DNA of 39,033 nt from Erysipelotrichaceae bacterium (GCA_017405675.1 JAFRAB010000028.1:1-39033); one strand, 5' to 3'; counted from the first letter of the stretch, positions 27,556-36,843 are shown. Notes: generated from the sequence alone by a model not told the origin. Made by a program: numbers and translations.

Positions 27556-28446
27556 ATGAAGAAGTTAATTTCCAGCAAGAAATTCCGGCTTATTGTATGT
27601 GTGTTAGTCGTTTTGGTTTTAGCCGGATGTCAGCGTAATGTCGACAATGAAGGACATACGTTAGCTGAAAGAATCATTTACATGACAACACCATGGAGCG
27701 ACATGTTTGATGAAAGCATCCTGACCGCCATCCTGGTATATCCGCTTGCTCAGTGCATCAACTTCATCGGTCACTGGACCGGTAGCGCCGTTCTTGGCGT
27801 AGCACTGACAACAGTTCTGTTTAACCTGCTGACTCTGGGCATGACGATCAAGTCAAGCGTCAATACACAGAAGATGCAGATGCTTAAGCCTGAACAGGAC
27901 AGGATCCAGGCAAAGTATGCCGGCAGAAATGATGAGAATTCCAGAATGCAGATGAGCCAGGAACTGATGGCCTTGTATAACAAGCACGGTGTCAACCCGA
28001 TGAGCTCATTCGCACAGCTGTTACAGTTCCCGATCCTGATCTCAATGTTCTATGCAGCACAGAGAGCAGAAATAGTAGTCAATGGAACAGTATTAGGCAC
28101 ATCATTACAGACAACACCTTGGGATGCGTTCGCAAATCCGGGCAAGAACTGGCCTCTTATCCTCATTTTCATTCTGATGGCAATTACACAGCTTGGTTCT
28201 ACTCTGATTCCTCAGAAGATAGCTGAAATGGACAGAAAGAAGAGAAAAGGCTACAAGGCTTATGCTGATGAAGGTCCAAAGGACAATCAGATGAACATCA
28301 TGATGTACAGCATGCTGGGCATGGTAGTACTGCTTGGCTTAAGATGGCCGACAACCATGTCATTGTATTGGGCATGTTCCTCTTTGGTAAACATTCTTAA
28401 GACGATATTTATACAAAGGAGATATGTAAGCAATGAAAAAATATGA
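27556..28446 (+). CDS. yidC: Membrane protein insertase YidC (SpoIIIJ type lipoprotein)
   Basis: YidC inserts and folds inner-membrane proteins alone or with Sec. The 296-residue Gram-positive form has a lipoprotein signal peptide with lipobox LAGC (C25), no large periplasmic domain, and five hydrophobic helices. A charged cytoplasmic hairpin (LKPEQDRIQAKYAG) and QFPILISMFYA follow the family pattern. Its 3' end overlaps jag by 14 bases. Confidence 0.95.
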   Translation: MKKLISSKKFRLIVCVLVVLVLAGCQRNVDNEGHTLAERIIYMTTPWSDMFDESILTAILVYPLAQCINFIGHWTGSAVLGVALTTVLFNLLTLGMTIKSSVNTQKMQMLKPEQDRIQAKYAGRNDENSRMQMSQELMALYNKHGVNPMSSFAQLLQFPILISMFYAAQRAEIVVNGTVLGTSLQTTPWDAFANPGKNWPLILIFILMAITQLGSTLIPQKIAEMDRKKRKGYKAYADEGPKDNQMNIMMYSMLGMVVLLGLRWPTTMSLYWACSSLVNILKTIFIQRRYVSNEKI

Positions 28447-29053
28447 GGCTAAGAATCTTGATGAAGCTCTGAAGGCCGCTGCAGCTGACAAGCGTGTTAA
28501 GATCGAAGATCTGAAATACTACGTTCTGGAAGAAAAACCGGGCGGATTATTCGGAATCGGCAGCAAGGCTATCATCGAAGCATACACTTTCAATGATGTA
28601 CGTGATTTCATTGAGAGCTACCTGAAACAGTACTTTGACAACATCGGCATGAATGTTGAGTTAATAGTCAACAAGCTGGACGATAACAGCTTCAACGTCA
28701 TCGTTAATGCCAATAACAACGCCATCCTGATCGGCAAGAACGGTCAGACACTGGAAGCCATGAAGACCGTACTGAACGCAGCAGCCAATGCTCAGTTCAA
28801 GTGTCATGTTCACATGTCTGTTGACGTAAATGGATATAAGGAAGAAAGATACGAGAAGCTTAAGAGCACTGTTGAAAGAATTGCCAAGACGGTAGTCAAG
28901 ACACACGTATCGGCCAGATTAGGCGATCTGACAAACGATGAAAGAAAGATCGTTCATCAGCACCTCAGCAACATGGCTCACATCAGAACCGAGAGCGAGG
29001 GCGACGGTAACAACCGCAGGCTGAAGATCATCTACGACAGAGACAAGGCATAG
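28433..29053 (+). CDS. jag: Jag/KhpB RNA-binding protein
   Basis: A 206-residue RNA-binding protein with three domains: Jag-N (1-51, with LEEKPGGLFGIGSK), a KH domain with the GKNG loop (101-104) and an R3H domain (about 142-205, R161 and H165). KhpB-type proteins bind small RNAs and mRNAs and affect cell division in streptococci. The linker between Jag-N and KH is short. It overlaps yidC and is followed by a terminator, so it ends the cluster. Confidence 0.95.
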   Translation: MKKYEAKNLDEALKAAAADKRVKIEDLKYYVLEEKPGGLFGIGSKAIIEAYTFNDVRDFIESYLKQYFDNIGMNVELIVNKLDDNSFNVIVNANNNAILIGKNGQTLEAMKTVLNAAANAQFKCHVHMSVDVNGYKEERYEKLKSTVERIAKTVVKTHVSARLGDLTNDERKIVHQHLSNMAHIRTESEGDGNNRRLKIIYDRDKA

Positions 29054-29054
29054 T

Positions 29055-29081
29055 AAAAGGAAGAGTGATCTTCCTTTTTTT
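29055..29081 (+). terminator. Terminator after jag
   Basis: A perfect 10-bp stem (29055-29064 with 29069-29078) with a 4-base loop is followed by T residues. Confidence 0.85.
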
Positions 29082-29167
29082 CATTGCTGGCACCTGTCTT
29101 TATGTGCAGCAGCCTTATGTGATACTATTTATATATACATCTACAATAATACAAAGGAGATGCGGCC

Positions 29168-30103
29168 ATGAAAGTCATAATAACCATACCGGTAACCGAG
29201 GAACAGAAGAAGAAGTATGCTGAACTTAAGGATGCAGAGATCCTTTTCGCTGACGGAATGACTCTGACAGAGGAGATCGTCAGGGATGCAGAGGTCATAA
29301 TGGGCAACATTCCCCATTCACTGGTGGAGAAGTGTGAAAAACTCAGATGGCTTCAGCTGCAGAGTGCCGGTGCCAACAGATATACCGACATACCTGAAGA
29401 CGTAATTCTGACCAACTGCGCCGGTGCCTTCGGCACGGCAATGTCGGAACACATGATGGCTTTCGTATTAATGGCCATGAAGAGGCTTGAAGACTACTAT
29501 GAAGATCAGAAAAACTGCATCTGGAAGAGACTTGGAGCCGTAGGAACCATAGTCGGCAGTACGGTATTATGCATAGGCATGGGGAACATCGGCGGTGAAC
29601 TGGCCAAAAGAATGAAGGCATTCGATGCCTATGTCATCGGCGTACAGCGTGCTGCTCACGAAAAGCCTGCATTCGTTGACGAACTGCATACCATTGAGGA
29701 GCTTGATGAATTACTGCCAAGGGCAGACATCGTTACTCTGTCAGTACCGCATACGGACAAGACCGTTCACATGATCGATGAAAGAAGACTGAGACTCATG
29801 AAAAAGAATGCCATTCTTGTCAATGTCGGCAGAGGTACGGCAATAGTTACCGATGATCTGGTAAGGGTATTGAATGAAGGTCATCTGGCTGCTGCCTGTC
29901 TGGATGTAACTGATCCGGAGCCGTTACCGGCAGACCATCCATTATGGAAGGCCAGAAACGTATTCATCACACCTCATGTATCAGCCGGAGATGGGACAAA
30001 TGTGACAGTTGGCAATGTTTCAGACATTTTCTATGTTAATCTGAGACATTACGTGAATAATGAACCTCTGGAGCACGTTGTTAACAAGAAGCAGGGTTAC
30101 TAA
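29168..30103 (+). CDS. D-2-hydroxyacid dehydrogenase (NAD-binding)
   Basis: A 311-residue dehydrogenase that reduces 2-oxoacids to D-2-hydroxyacids or the reverse; the substrate cannot be told. The Rossmann motif is GMGNIG (137-142). The catalytic set is R222 (NVGRGTAIV), E251 (DVTDPEPLP) and H270 (FITPHVSAG), so the active site is complete. AAGGAGATG precedes the ATG. The next gene begins 17 bases later, so the two are probably co-transcribed despite unrelated functions. Confidence 0.9.
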   Translation: MKVIITIPVTEEQKKKYAELKDAEILFADGMTLTEEIVRDAEVIMGNIPHSLVEKCEKLRWLQLQSAGANRYTDIPEDVILTNCAGAFGTAMSEHMMAFVLMAMKRLEDYYEDQKNCIWKRLGAVGTIVGSTVLCIGMGNIGGELAKRMKAFDAYVIGVQRAAHEKPAFVDELHTIEELDELLPRADIVTLSVPHTDKTVHMIDERRLRLMKKNAILVNVGRGTAIVTDDLVRVLNEGHLAAACLDVTDPEPLPADHPLWKARNVFITPHVSAGDGTNVTVGNVSDIFYVNLRHYVNNEPLEHVVNKKQGY

Positions 30104-30120
30104 AAAAGGGAGAGATCTGA

Positions 30121-31557
30121 ATGTTACTGCATTATTTTCTGGTGAATTTCCTGTTGTCAGCACTGAACGTAGTGTTCATGATGTATTTTGGAATTGACCA
30201 GCCCGTAAGCATATTACAGATAATTCTTAACGCTGGGCTGCTTTATCTGTGGTATTTTATCGTAAAACATAAGAAAGTGACTGCAGATGAAAAGCTGATG
30301 AGATTTTATCTGGTCTTTACGGCAGCCGTTTTTGCCCTGTTTACGATAGTTGTATGGATAAAGGGCGGCTTGATGGCATCAGCATTGCATCTGATCATGT
30401 TTGTACCGTTACTGCCGTTTCTGCCGTTCATTCTAATCGTATTTTTCGTGGGCTGGAGCGGATGGGCATACATATTCTGCATTCTCATCCTGCACTGCGT
30501 ACTGCTTGTGGTTAAGAACGGCATTGGTGAAAGCAGAATACTGGCTACCGCTGCTGCATCGTTAATGGTCGTATGTACTCTGGCAACCACATTCTTCTAT
30601 AACAACCGCGATGAAGTCAGATACGCAGCACACGGATTCAAGTACATGAACGGTTATTCCAGTACCGACTTTACGGATTACATGGTTTACAGTGATCCCA
30701 GCAAGCTTGTCATGCTGGATCATGAACCTTCACTGATAATAGAAAATGAATCAGGCATGCCTGTACTGGACGGGGCTGAAGCCTGTTATCCGGTATACAG
30801 CGCCGTCGCCAAGGCCATATACAAGGACATTGATAAGATAGAAGAACAGTATAAGAATGATAAATATAATGGAAAGATAGTCACCTTCACCAATACCGTG
30901 AACGGGTATTACCGTCTGGTAGATGGAAAGATCGATATGCTGTTTGGAGCAAGACCGTCCAAGGAACAGACGGAATATGCCAAGTCATATGACAAGACAT
31001 TAAGACAGACACTCATAGGCAAAGAGGCCTTTGTATTCTTTGTTGAAAACGACAATCCTGTTTCCGATATCTCTTCAGAACAGTTAAGAGCCATATACCA
31101 CGGTGACATTACCAACTGGAAGGAAGTTGGCGGTAAGAACCAGGCAATCGTGGCTTTCCAGAGACCGGAAGGTTCAGGAAGTCAGACAATGATGGAGTAT
31201 TTCATGGGAGATGTTACCTTAAAGGAGCCCAAGTCATACGAGCAATACAATGCGATGGATGGCATCGTAAAAGTCGTTGCCAACTATGCCAATGAAGATG
31301 GTGCCTTGGGTTATTCATTCCGCTACTTCATTGAAGGACTCATGCAGGAGAAAAACGTTAAGATATTGAGCATTGATGGGGTATATCCAACCACGGAAAA
31401 CATCAGAAACGGTTCATATCCTCTGGTAACGGGTCTCTACTGTGTTACCCTGGAAAATGAAACCAACCCTAACGTTGAGAAGGTGCTGGATTTCCTGCTT
31501 AGTGAAGACGGGCAATACATCATTGAACAGACCGGTTACGTCGGCATAGGCGAATAA
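30121..31557 (+). CDS. Multi-helix membrane protein fused to a PstS-like phosphate-binding domain
   Basis: A 478-residue protein. The first 160 residues contain about six transmembrane helices (roughly 4-22, 28-48, 63-80, 84-110, 112-131, 141-160). The rest (about 195-475) is an extracytoplasmic PstS-type substrate-binding domain: LDGAEACYPVYSAVAKAIY, then ISSEQLRAIYHGDITNWKEVGG, and the anion-binding RPEGSGSQT (348-356). Usual PstS proteins are lipoproteins with pstC, pstA and pstB alongside; none are here. It may be a phosphate sensor or a scavenging receptor; that is inference. GGGAG precedes the ATG. Confidence 0.8.
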   Translation: MLLHYFLVNFLLSALNVVFMMYFGIDQPVSILQIILNAGLLYLWYFIVKHKKVTADEKLMRFYLVFTAAVFALFTIVVWIKGGLMASALHLIMFVPLLPFLPFILIVFFVGWSGWAYIFCILILHCVLLVVKNGIGESRILATAAASLMVVCTLATTFFYNNRDEVRYAAHGFKYMNGYSSTDFTDYMVYSDPSKLVMLDHEPSLIIENESGMPVLDGAEACYPVYSAVAKAIYKDIDKIEEQYKNDKYNGKIVTFTNTVNGYYRLVDGKIDMLFGARPSKEQTEYAKSYDKTLRQTLIGKEAFVFFVENDNPVSDISSEQLRAIYHGDITNWKEVGGKNQAIVAFQRPEGSGSQTMMEYFMGDVTLKEPKSYEQYNAMDGIVKVVANYANEDGALGYSFRYFIEGLMQEKNVKILSIDGVYPTTENIRNGSYPLVTGLYCVTLENETNPNVEKVLDFLLSEDGQYIIEQTGYVGIGE

Positions 31558-31578
31558 CAATACTAGATAAAGAACATA

Positions 31579-31603
31579 CCCCGTTCCAATTGGAACGGGG
31601 TTT
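31579..31603 (+). terminator. Terminator after the PstS-like gene
   Basis: A perfect 22-base palindrome (31579-31600), GC-rich at its base, is followed by TTT and AT-rich sequence. Confidence 0.7.
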
Positions 31604-31604
31604 A

Positions 31605-31622
31605 ATATTTCCCGGGAAATAT
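31605..31622. promoter_or_regulatory. Perfect 18-bp palindrome, possible operator for the ABC genes
   Basis: ATATTTCCCGGGAAATAT is a perfect palindrome 46 bases before the ABC ATPase gene and just after the terminator. Its size and symmetry suit a dimeric repressor site; no regulator gene is adjacent. Confidence 0.4.
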
Positions 31623-31667
31623 CAGGTTATGACATCTCTTCTGACAATAGATTAAAGAGGATTGATC

Positions 31668-32531
31668 ATGTTGGAAGTTAGAAATCTTAGAAAGAAATAC
31701 GGAGACAGGGAAGTGCTGTCTTCTCTCAGCTTCAAGGCACAGAAGGGTGAGATAGTGTCACTGCTTGGGGCCAATGGGAGCGGAAAGACGACAACGTTCA
31801 AGATAATGCTGGGGTTATTAAAGGCAGATGAAGGAGAAGTGACCTATAACAGAAGGAAACTGGACGTCAGAAAAATGGGCTATCTGCCTGAGGAACGGAG
31901 CATGATGTACGATGTTACCGTTGAAAGACAGCTGATGTTCTTTGGCAAGCTTAAGGGCATGAGTGAAGGTAATATCAGATCAGAGATAGATCACTGGCTG
32001 GACAAGACCAAGACAGTAAGATACCGGGACATGTTGCCGATGCAGCTGTCAAAGGGGAATCAGCAGAAGATACAGCTTATAATCAGTCTCTTGCATGATC
32101 CTGACGTGGTAATAATGGATGAACCGTGGACCGGGCTGGATCAGAGCAACATCGCTCTGTTTCAAAGAGTACTGGATGAGCAGCGAAAGGCAGGAAAGAT
32201 AATCGTTCTTTCTTCCCATCAGCATCAGCAGGTTCAGGACATATGCGACAGATATTTATATCTTAAAGACGGCAAGATCAGGATAAACGTTACCAGGAAA
32301 CAGTTGGAAAACGACAGAAGAAGGACCGTAAGGTTTGTTAATGACAGAGATCTGACCATAACCAGAGAACAGGCAATCACCAAGCAGAGAAACGGGAATG
32401 CCACAGCATGCATTGTTCAGGATGAGGAAAAGGCAGATGCACTGCTGAAAATGGTAAGGTCAAACAGCAATGTCACCTCCTACAGCGTGGCTCCAATGGC
32501 CATCAGTGATCTGATAGAGGCACTAAGATGA
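31668..32531 (+). CDS. ABC transporter ATP-binding protein (NatA/CcmA-like)
   Basis: A 287-residue ABC ATPase. Walker A is GANGSGKT (34-41), the Q-loop region reads GYLPEER (71-77), the signature is LSKGN (127-131, a variant of LSGGQ), Walker B ends in VVIMDEP (D151, E152) and the H-loop His is H184. The C-terminal 90 residues form the extra domain seen in NatA-type exporters. ATG 31668 has AAAGAGG seven bases upstream; a TTG two codons earlier is less likely. The start of the permease gene overlaps its stop by four bases. Confidence 0.92.
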   Translation: MLEVRNLRKKYGDREVLSSLSFKAQKGEIVSLLGANGSGKTTTFKIMLGLLKADEGEVTYNRRKLDVRKMGYLPEERSMMYDVTVERQLMFFGKLKGMSEGNIRSEIDHWLDKTKTVRYRDMLPMQLSKGNQQKIQLIISLLHDPDVVIMDEPWTGLDQSNIALFQRVLDEQRKAGKIIVLSSHQHQQVQDICDRYLYLKDGKIRINVTRKQLENDRRRTVRFVNDRDLTITREQAITKQRNGNATACIVQDEEKADALLKMVRSNSNVTSYSVAPMAISDLIEALR

Positions 32532-33658
32532 AGGAACTGGTATTGTTTTCTCTCAATAAGAGGTTCAGAAACAGGATGACAGTCATCATGAATCTGTTAC
32601 TGCTGGTAATTCTGGGATTTGCGACTCACATTGACTGGTTCATGACCATTGAAAATACAACAATATGTCTTGATCAATCCATAAGCAGATATCATGAACG
32701 GTTTCTGAAGATCAGGCATGAAGGCCTGAAGTATGAAACAGGTAATGAAGGAACTAACGTATTATGCTTTAATGACGGATGGATCCTTAAATCTGACGGG
32801 AAACTGGATGAAAAGGTCGTTGAGGAGATCAGAAATGACATCATCGGGATAATTACCGGTGAATATTACGAAAAGGCAGATCTTAAGACAAAGGGATACA
32901 TAGATGAATATAATAAGATAACCCTGACCCAGTTATGTACTGAAGATGAAGAAGACGGTAATCAGCCCTGGGTAATCGTCTCGATTGTTTATTTTCTGAT
33001 TCTTTCCTACAGCAATCTCATAGCCAACGAAGTAGTCTATGAAAAGGCCACAAATACATTGGGACTTATCCTTACTTCCGTAAGTGAAAGGACGCATTTT
33101 CTTTCCAAGATCTTGATTGCCTATCTTTCACTTTTCCTTCAGGGATTTGCGCTCGTGATAATGGTGTCGTTCTGGCTCATTGAAAGATATCTGGAAGACC
33201 GACTGCAGGGGCTGCTGGCGTTTCTGGTCAGGATCCTGCCTGCAGAAACCGTCAGTTCTGTCATGGAGACAAGCTCAGGAAGACTGCTGTTTACTGCCCT
33301 ACTGGTGATGGCCGGCATTCTGACCATCCAGACTCTGATGCTGATATTCTTCAGTGGGTTTACTAACAGTGACGATACCGGAACATATCAGGGGCCGTTT
33401 TACCTGGCGGCTGCGGCCGGTTATTACTTTCTGCTGATAAAGGGAACGGCAGAATTCTTCAAGGCTCCTTTTTCAATCATTCTTTCCTTTGTTCCGGTGT
33501 TTTCAATGATATTCATGCCCTGCAGGATGTCAGTCGGCGATGTCAGCTGGGCCGAAATCATCATTTCACTTATTCTGGCAGCCTCATTACTGGTTCTGAT
33601 CATACTCATGGGCACGCCTGTATACAGAAAGAGAATACTCAATGACCGCAGAAAATAG
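32528..33658 (+). CDS. ABC transporter permease (NatB/ABC-2 type)
   Basis: A 376-residue membrane protein. One N-terminal helix (about 17-34) is followed by an extracytoplasmic domain (35-145) and six further helices (about 148-166, 194-216, 254-276, 290-306, 314-334, 344-362). The segment NEVVYEKATNTLGLILTSVS (167-186) is the conserved cytoplasmic stretch of ABC-2 exporters. Together with the ATPase it makes a complete exporter for an unknown substrate (Na+, drug or peptide are options). The ATGA overlap indicates translational coupling. Confidence 0.88.
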   Translation: MKELVLFSLNKRFRNRMTVIMNLLLLVILGFATHIDWFMTIENTTICLDQSISRYHERFLKIRHEGLKYETGNEGTNVLCFNDGWILKSDGKLDEKVVEEIRNDIIGIITGEYYEKADLKTKGYIDEYNKITLTQLCTEDEEDGNQPWVIVSIVYFLILSYSNLIANEVVYEKATNTLGLILTSVSERTHFLSKILIAYLSLFLQGFALVIMVSFWLIERYLEDRLQGLLAFLVRILPAETVSSVMETSSGRLLFTALLVMAGILTIQTLMLIFFSGFTNSDDTGTYQGPFYLAAAAGYYFLLIKGTAEFFKAPFSIILSFVPVFSMIFMPCRMSVGDVSWAEIIISLILAASLLVLIILMGTPVYRKRILNDRRK

Positions 33659-33685
33659 AATAACGTCCCTCCGGGACGTTATTTT
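33659..33685. terminator. Shared terminator for the ABC operon and rarA
   Basis: An 11-bp stem (33659-33669 with 33673-33683) with a 3-base loop lies between two convergent genes. It includes the rarA stop codon. Confidence 0.7.
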
Positions 33686-34938
33686 CTGTTAAGATCTCTT
33701 AATTTACTGGTTCTGTAATACTGTTTCAGTTTTTCATAGTTATCAGCCAGCGCCTTTTCATAGGTACTATTGGTATTGGGCTTGTAGAATTCCACATCTT
33801 TGATCTCATCAGGCAGGTACTGGATCCTGTGCCACTTTGAAGGATCAGCATAATCATACTTGTCTTCATCACTTAAGCCGACAGGTGTAAGCCTCAGATA
33901 CATTGGAATGTCATAGGCCTTGCTGGTGGCTAAGTCATAAGCTGCGTGAATCGCGTTGTTACCGGATTTTGACTTTGGTGAAAGGGCGAGTTCAATTACG
34001 GCATCTCCCAGAGGTATCATGCCTTCCGGGAAGCCGACTCTCTTTGCGGCATCTATTGCGCTCATTGTTCTGGCACAGGCGGCCGGATTGGCCAGCCCTA
34101 TGTCTTCATAGGCAATTACCGTAAGCCTTCTTTCAATTGAATCCATGTCATTGGCCATTATAAGCCTGGCCAGATAGTACAGGGCGGCATTAACGTCACT
34201 GCCTCTTATGGATTTCTGCAGGGCACTTACTGCATCATAATGTCCGTCGTCACTGTGATCAATGTTCATGTTGACTAGCGGTGAGTACTTTATTACCAGA
34301 TCTCTGTCTATTGTATTATTTACACAGCCGACGGCACAGATCTCAAGGATGTTGTAGGCATACCTGAGGTCACCGTTACTGTGACCACTGATGATGTTAA
34401 GAGCCTCATCAGTAACGGTCAGTGTGCCATTATATCCCTTAGGAGACTTGACGGCATTTCTGACTGCCGTCTTTATGTCTTCAGATGTCAACGGTTTGAC
34501 TTCCAGCAGGTGACATCTGGATCTGATTGCCGGATTGATGGCGAAATAGGGATTTGCGGTCGTTGCGCCAATGACGGTGATGAGCCCTGATTCAATGTGT
34601 GGCAGTAACAGGTCCTGTTTGTCCTTGTTCAGGCGGTGGATCTCATCAATTATGATGATCAGTCCCGGCAGAAGTCTGGCTTCCTCAAACAGATCGGTAA
34701 GATCCTTCTTGTTTGAGGTCACGGCATTGAACAGGCGGTAGGGAACATTGAGTTCATTAGCCAGGGCAATGGCCAGTGTGGTCTTTCCACAGCCTGGCGG
34801 ACCGTAGAAGATCATAGAAAAGAGACGCTGCTGTTCAACACAGCGTCTTAATATCATGTTTTCACCGGTCAGATGTTCCTGTCCGAGCACATCATCCAGT
34901 CTGTCAGGTCTTAATTTGAATGCCAGAGGTTCTTTCAT
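33679..34938 (-). CDS. rarA: Replication-associated recombination protein A (AAA+ ATPase RarA/MgsA)
   Basis: RarA acts at stalled forks and binds SSB. The 419-residue protein has Walker A GPPGCGKT (46-53), Walker B IIIIDEIH with D98-E99, an arginine-rich SRC-type segment (IRSRCHLLEV), and the typical C-terminal domain with EDIGLANPAA and the final KWHRIQYLPDE. The start at 34938 (MKEPLAFKLRP) follows GGGTGA at six bases; an upstream ATG at 34965 would add nine residues without a good ribosome site. Confidence 0.93.
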   Translation of the reverse strand: MKEPLAFKLRPDRLDDVLGQEHLTGENMILRRCVEQQRLFSMIFYGPPGCGKTTLAIALANELNVPYRLFNAVTSNKKDLTDLFEEARLLPGLIIIIDEIHRLNKDKQDLLLPHIESGLITVIGATTANPYFAINPAIRSRCHLLEVKPLTSEDIKTAVRNAVKSPKGYNGTLTVTDEALNIISGHSNGDLRYAYNILEICAVGCVNNTIDRDLVIKYSPLVNMNIDHSDDGHYDAVSALQKSIRGSDVNAALYYLARLIMANDMDSIERRLTVIAYEDIGLANPAACARTMSAIDAAKRVGFPEGMIPLGDAVIELALSPKSKSGNNAIHAAYDLATSKAYDIPMYLRLTPVGLSDEDKYDYADPSKWHRIQYLPDEIKDVEFYKPNTNSTYEKALADNYEKLKQYYRTSKLRDLNRK

Positions 34939-34991
34939 GGTTATCACCCGTAAATATTTTATCATTTATGAAAATGTTATAGAATGATTGT

Positions 34992-35432
34992 ATGAAAATA
35001 GTTGTACAGAGAGTATCAAGAGCAAGCTGTACCGTTGACGGTACGGTAACAGGAAGCATCGATCAGGGATTCATGTTACTGGTCGGTTTCGGCAGAAGCG
35101 ACACCAGGGAGATTGCCAGAAAGCAGGCTGAAAAAGTCAGCAAGCTGCGTATTTTCAGCGATGAAAACGGCAAGATCAATAAGAACATCTATGATGTTGG
35201 CGGAAGCATTCTTTCCATTTCCCAGTTCACACTGTATGGGGATACTAAGAAGAGCAACCGCCCCAGCTTCATTGAGGCCTTATCCGGACCGGAGGCAGTA
35301 AGTCTGTATGAATACTTCAATGAATGCCTGAGAGAACTGGGATTAAGGGTCGAAACCGGAATATTCGGTGCCGACATGAAGATCGAACTGGTCAATGACG
35401 GACCGGTAACCATCATCCTGGAAAATAATTAA
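34992..35432 (+). CDS. dtd: D-aminoacyl-tRNA deacylase
   Basis: Dtd removes D-amino acids (and glycine mischarged on tRNA-Ala) from tRNA. The 146-residue protein has the family motifs SQFTLYGD (76-83) and NDGPVTIILE near the C-terminus, whose Gly-cisPro pair gates the active site. The start MKIVVQRVSRASC is typical. It is divergent from rarA by about 50 bases. Confidence 0.95.
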   Translation: MKIVVQRVSRASCTVDGTVTGSIDQGFMLLVGFGRSDTREIARKQAEKVSKLRIFSDENGKINKNIYDVGGSILSISQFTLYGDTKKSNRPSFIEALSGPEAVSLYEYFNECLRELGLRVETGIFGADMKIELVNDGPVTIILENN

Positions 35433-35525
35433 CACTAATTACACATTCGGCTGATAAACTGTCCTTAATGAAAATCAGCCGGAATAATGATATAGTATAT
35501 TGGAATCATGAGCGGGGGATGCAAC

Positions 35526-35726
35526 GTGGAATATCAGTTAAATGATATAGTTGAAATGAAGAAGGAACATCCGTGTCACAAGTCCAAGCAGTGGCGCATT
35601 ATCAGAATGGGCGCTGACATCAGGATCAAGTGTCTGGGCTGCGGCACGAGTGTCATGTTTCCAAGAAGAGAGTTTGAGAAGAAACTCAAGAAGGTAATCC
35701 CCGCAGCTGAAGGAATAGAGGAATAG
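35526..35726 (+). CDS. DUF951 domain protein
   Basis: A 66-residue protein of the small DUF951 (YyzM-like) family: LNDIVEMKKEHPC, WRIIRMGADIRIKCLGCG and the end MFPRREFEKKLKKV. The CLGC and HPC cysteines suggest a zinc knuckle. Function is unknown. A GTG start at 35526 is chosen because GGGGGA lies six bases upstream and the family begins just before LxDIV; the ATG at 35508 would overlap that site. It ends three bases before ychF, a pairing seen in other Firmicutes. Confidence 0.85.
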   Translation: MEYQLNDIVEMKKEHPCHKSKQWRIIRMGADIRIKCLGCGTSVMFPRREFEKKLKKVIPAAEGIEE

Positions 35727-35729
35727 CAC

Positions 35730-36830
35730 ATGTCATTAACAGCTGGAATAATAGGGCTGCCGAACGTAGGCAAGTCTACACTGTTCAACGCCATCACGAA
35801 GTCACAGGTTGAAGCAGCCAACTATCCATTTGCCACCATAAAGCCAAACGTAAAGACCGTAGAAGTTCCGGACGAAAGAGTCGATAAGCTGAGCGCAATG
35901 TTCAATCCGCGCAAGACGATCAGAACGACCTTTGAATTCACCGACATTGCCGGACTGGTAAGAGGTGCATCTAAGGGCGAGGGTCTGGGAAACCAGTTCC
36001 TTGGTCACATCAGGGAAGTAGATGCCATCTGTCATGTGGTAAGATGCTTCGACGATAACACGATCACTCATGTTGAAAATTCGGTTGATCCGAAAAGAGA
36101 CATTGAGATCGTAAACCTCGAACTGTCACTGGCTGACCTGGAAACCGTTCAGAACCGCATCAGCAAGGTGGAACGCAAGGCTCAGAGCAAGGAAAAGGAT
36201 GCCGTAAAGGAATTTGAGATCCTCCAGAAGCTGAAAACAGCCCTGCTGGAAGGCAGATCTGCCAGAAGCGTAGAACTTAACGAAGAGGAAAGAGAGATCG
36301 TAAGATCCTACAATCTGCTTACCATCAAGCCGGTCATCTACATTGCCAACGTATCAGAGGCAGACGTAGTCAATCCGGAAAACTGCAGGTACTATCAGCA
36401 GGTAAAGGCCATAGCTGAAGAGGAAGGCAATAAGGTCATTGCCATTACGGCCAGAACGGAAGAGGAACTGGCACAGCTGGATGATGAGGACAGGAAGATG
36501 TTCCTTGAGGAACTTGGTCTTAAGACCAGCGGTCTGGATGAGATCATCGTCAGTGCCTATTCAATTCTGAATCTGTGTACCTTCCTGACCGTAGGAACCG
36601 ATGAAGTCAGAGCCTGGACCTTTACGAAGGGCATGAAGGCACCTGACTGTGCCGGTGTCATCCACTCAGATTTCAAAAAAGGATTCATCCGTGCTGAAGT
36701 TTACAGTTATGATGATATAATGAAGTATGGAAGTGAAGCTGCCCTGAAGGAAGCAGGAAAGCTCAGAGTAGAAGGAAAAGATTATCTGGTACAGGATGGC
36801 GACATCATGCATATCAGGTTTAATGTTTAG
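35730..36830 (+). CDS. ychF: Redox-regulated ATPase YchF
   Basis: An Obg-family P-loop protein that prefers ATP and associates with ribosomes. The 366-residue protein has G1 GLPNVGKS (9-16), G3 DIAGL (72-76) and, in place of NKxD, NVSE (207-210), the change that explains ATP preference. A coiled segment (about 130-175) and a C-terminal TGS domain (about 280-366, ending DGDIMHIRFNV) are present. Confidence 0.96.
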   Translation: MSLTAGIIGLPNVGKSTLFNAITKSQVEAANYPFATIKPNVKTVEVPDERVDKLSAMFNPRKTIRTTFEFTDIAGLVRGASKGEGLGNQFLGHIREVDAICHVVRCFDDNTITHVENSVDPKRDIEIVNLELSLADLETVQNRISKVERKAQSKEKDAVKEFEILQKLKTALLEGRSARSVELNEEEREIVRSYNLLTIKPVIYIANVSEADVVNPENCRYYQQVKAIAEEEGNKVIAITARTEEELAQLDDEDRKMFLEELGLKTSGLDEIIVSAYSILNLCTFLTVGTDEVRAWTFTKGMKAPDCAGVIHSDFKKGFIRAEVYSYDDIMKYGSEAALKEAGKLRVEGKDYLVQDGDIMHIRFNV

Positions 36831-36843
36831 AAGGAGAACGACA

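Noticed and set aside
35447..35480. CGGCTGA/TCAGCCG inverted repeat after dtd
   Set aside because: The loop is about 20 bases and no T run follows, so a terminator call is not supported.
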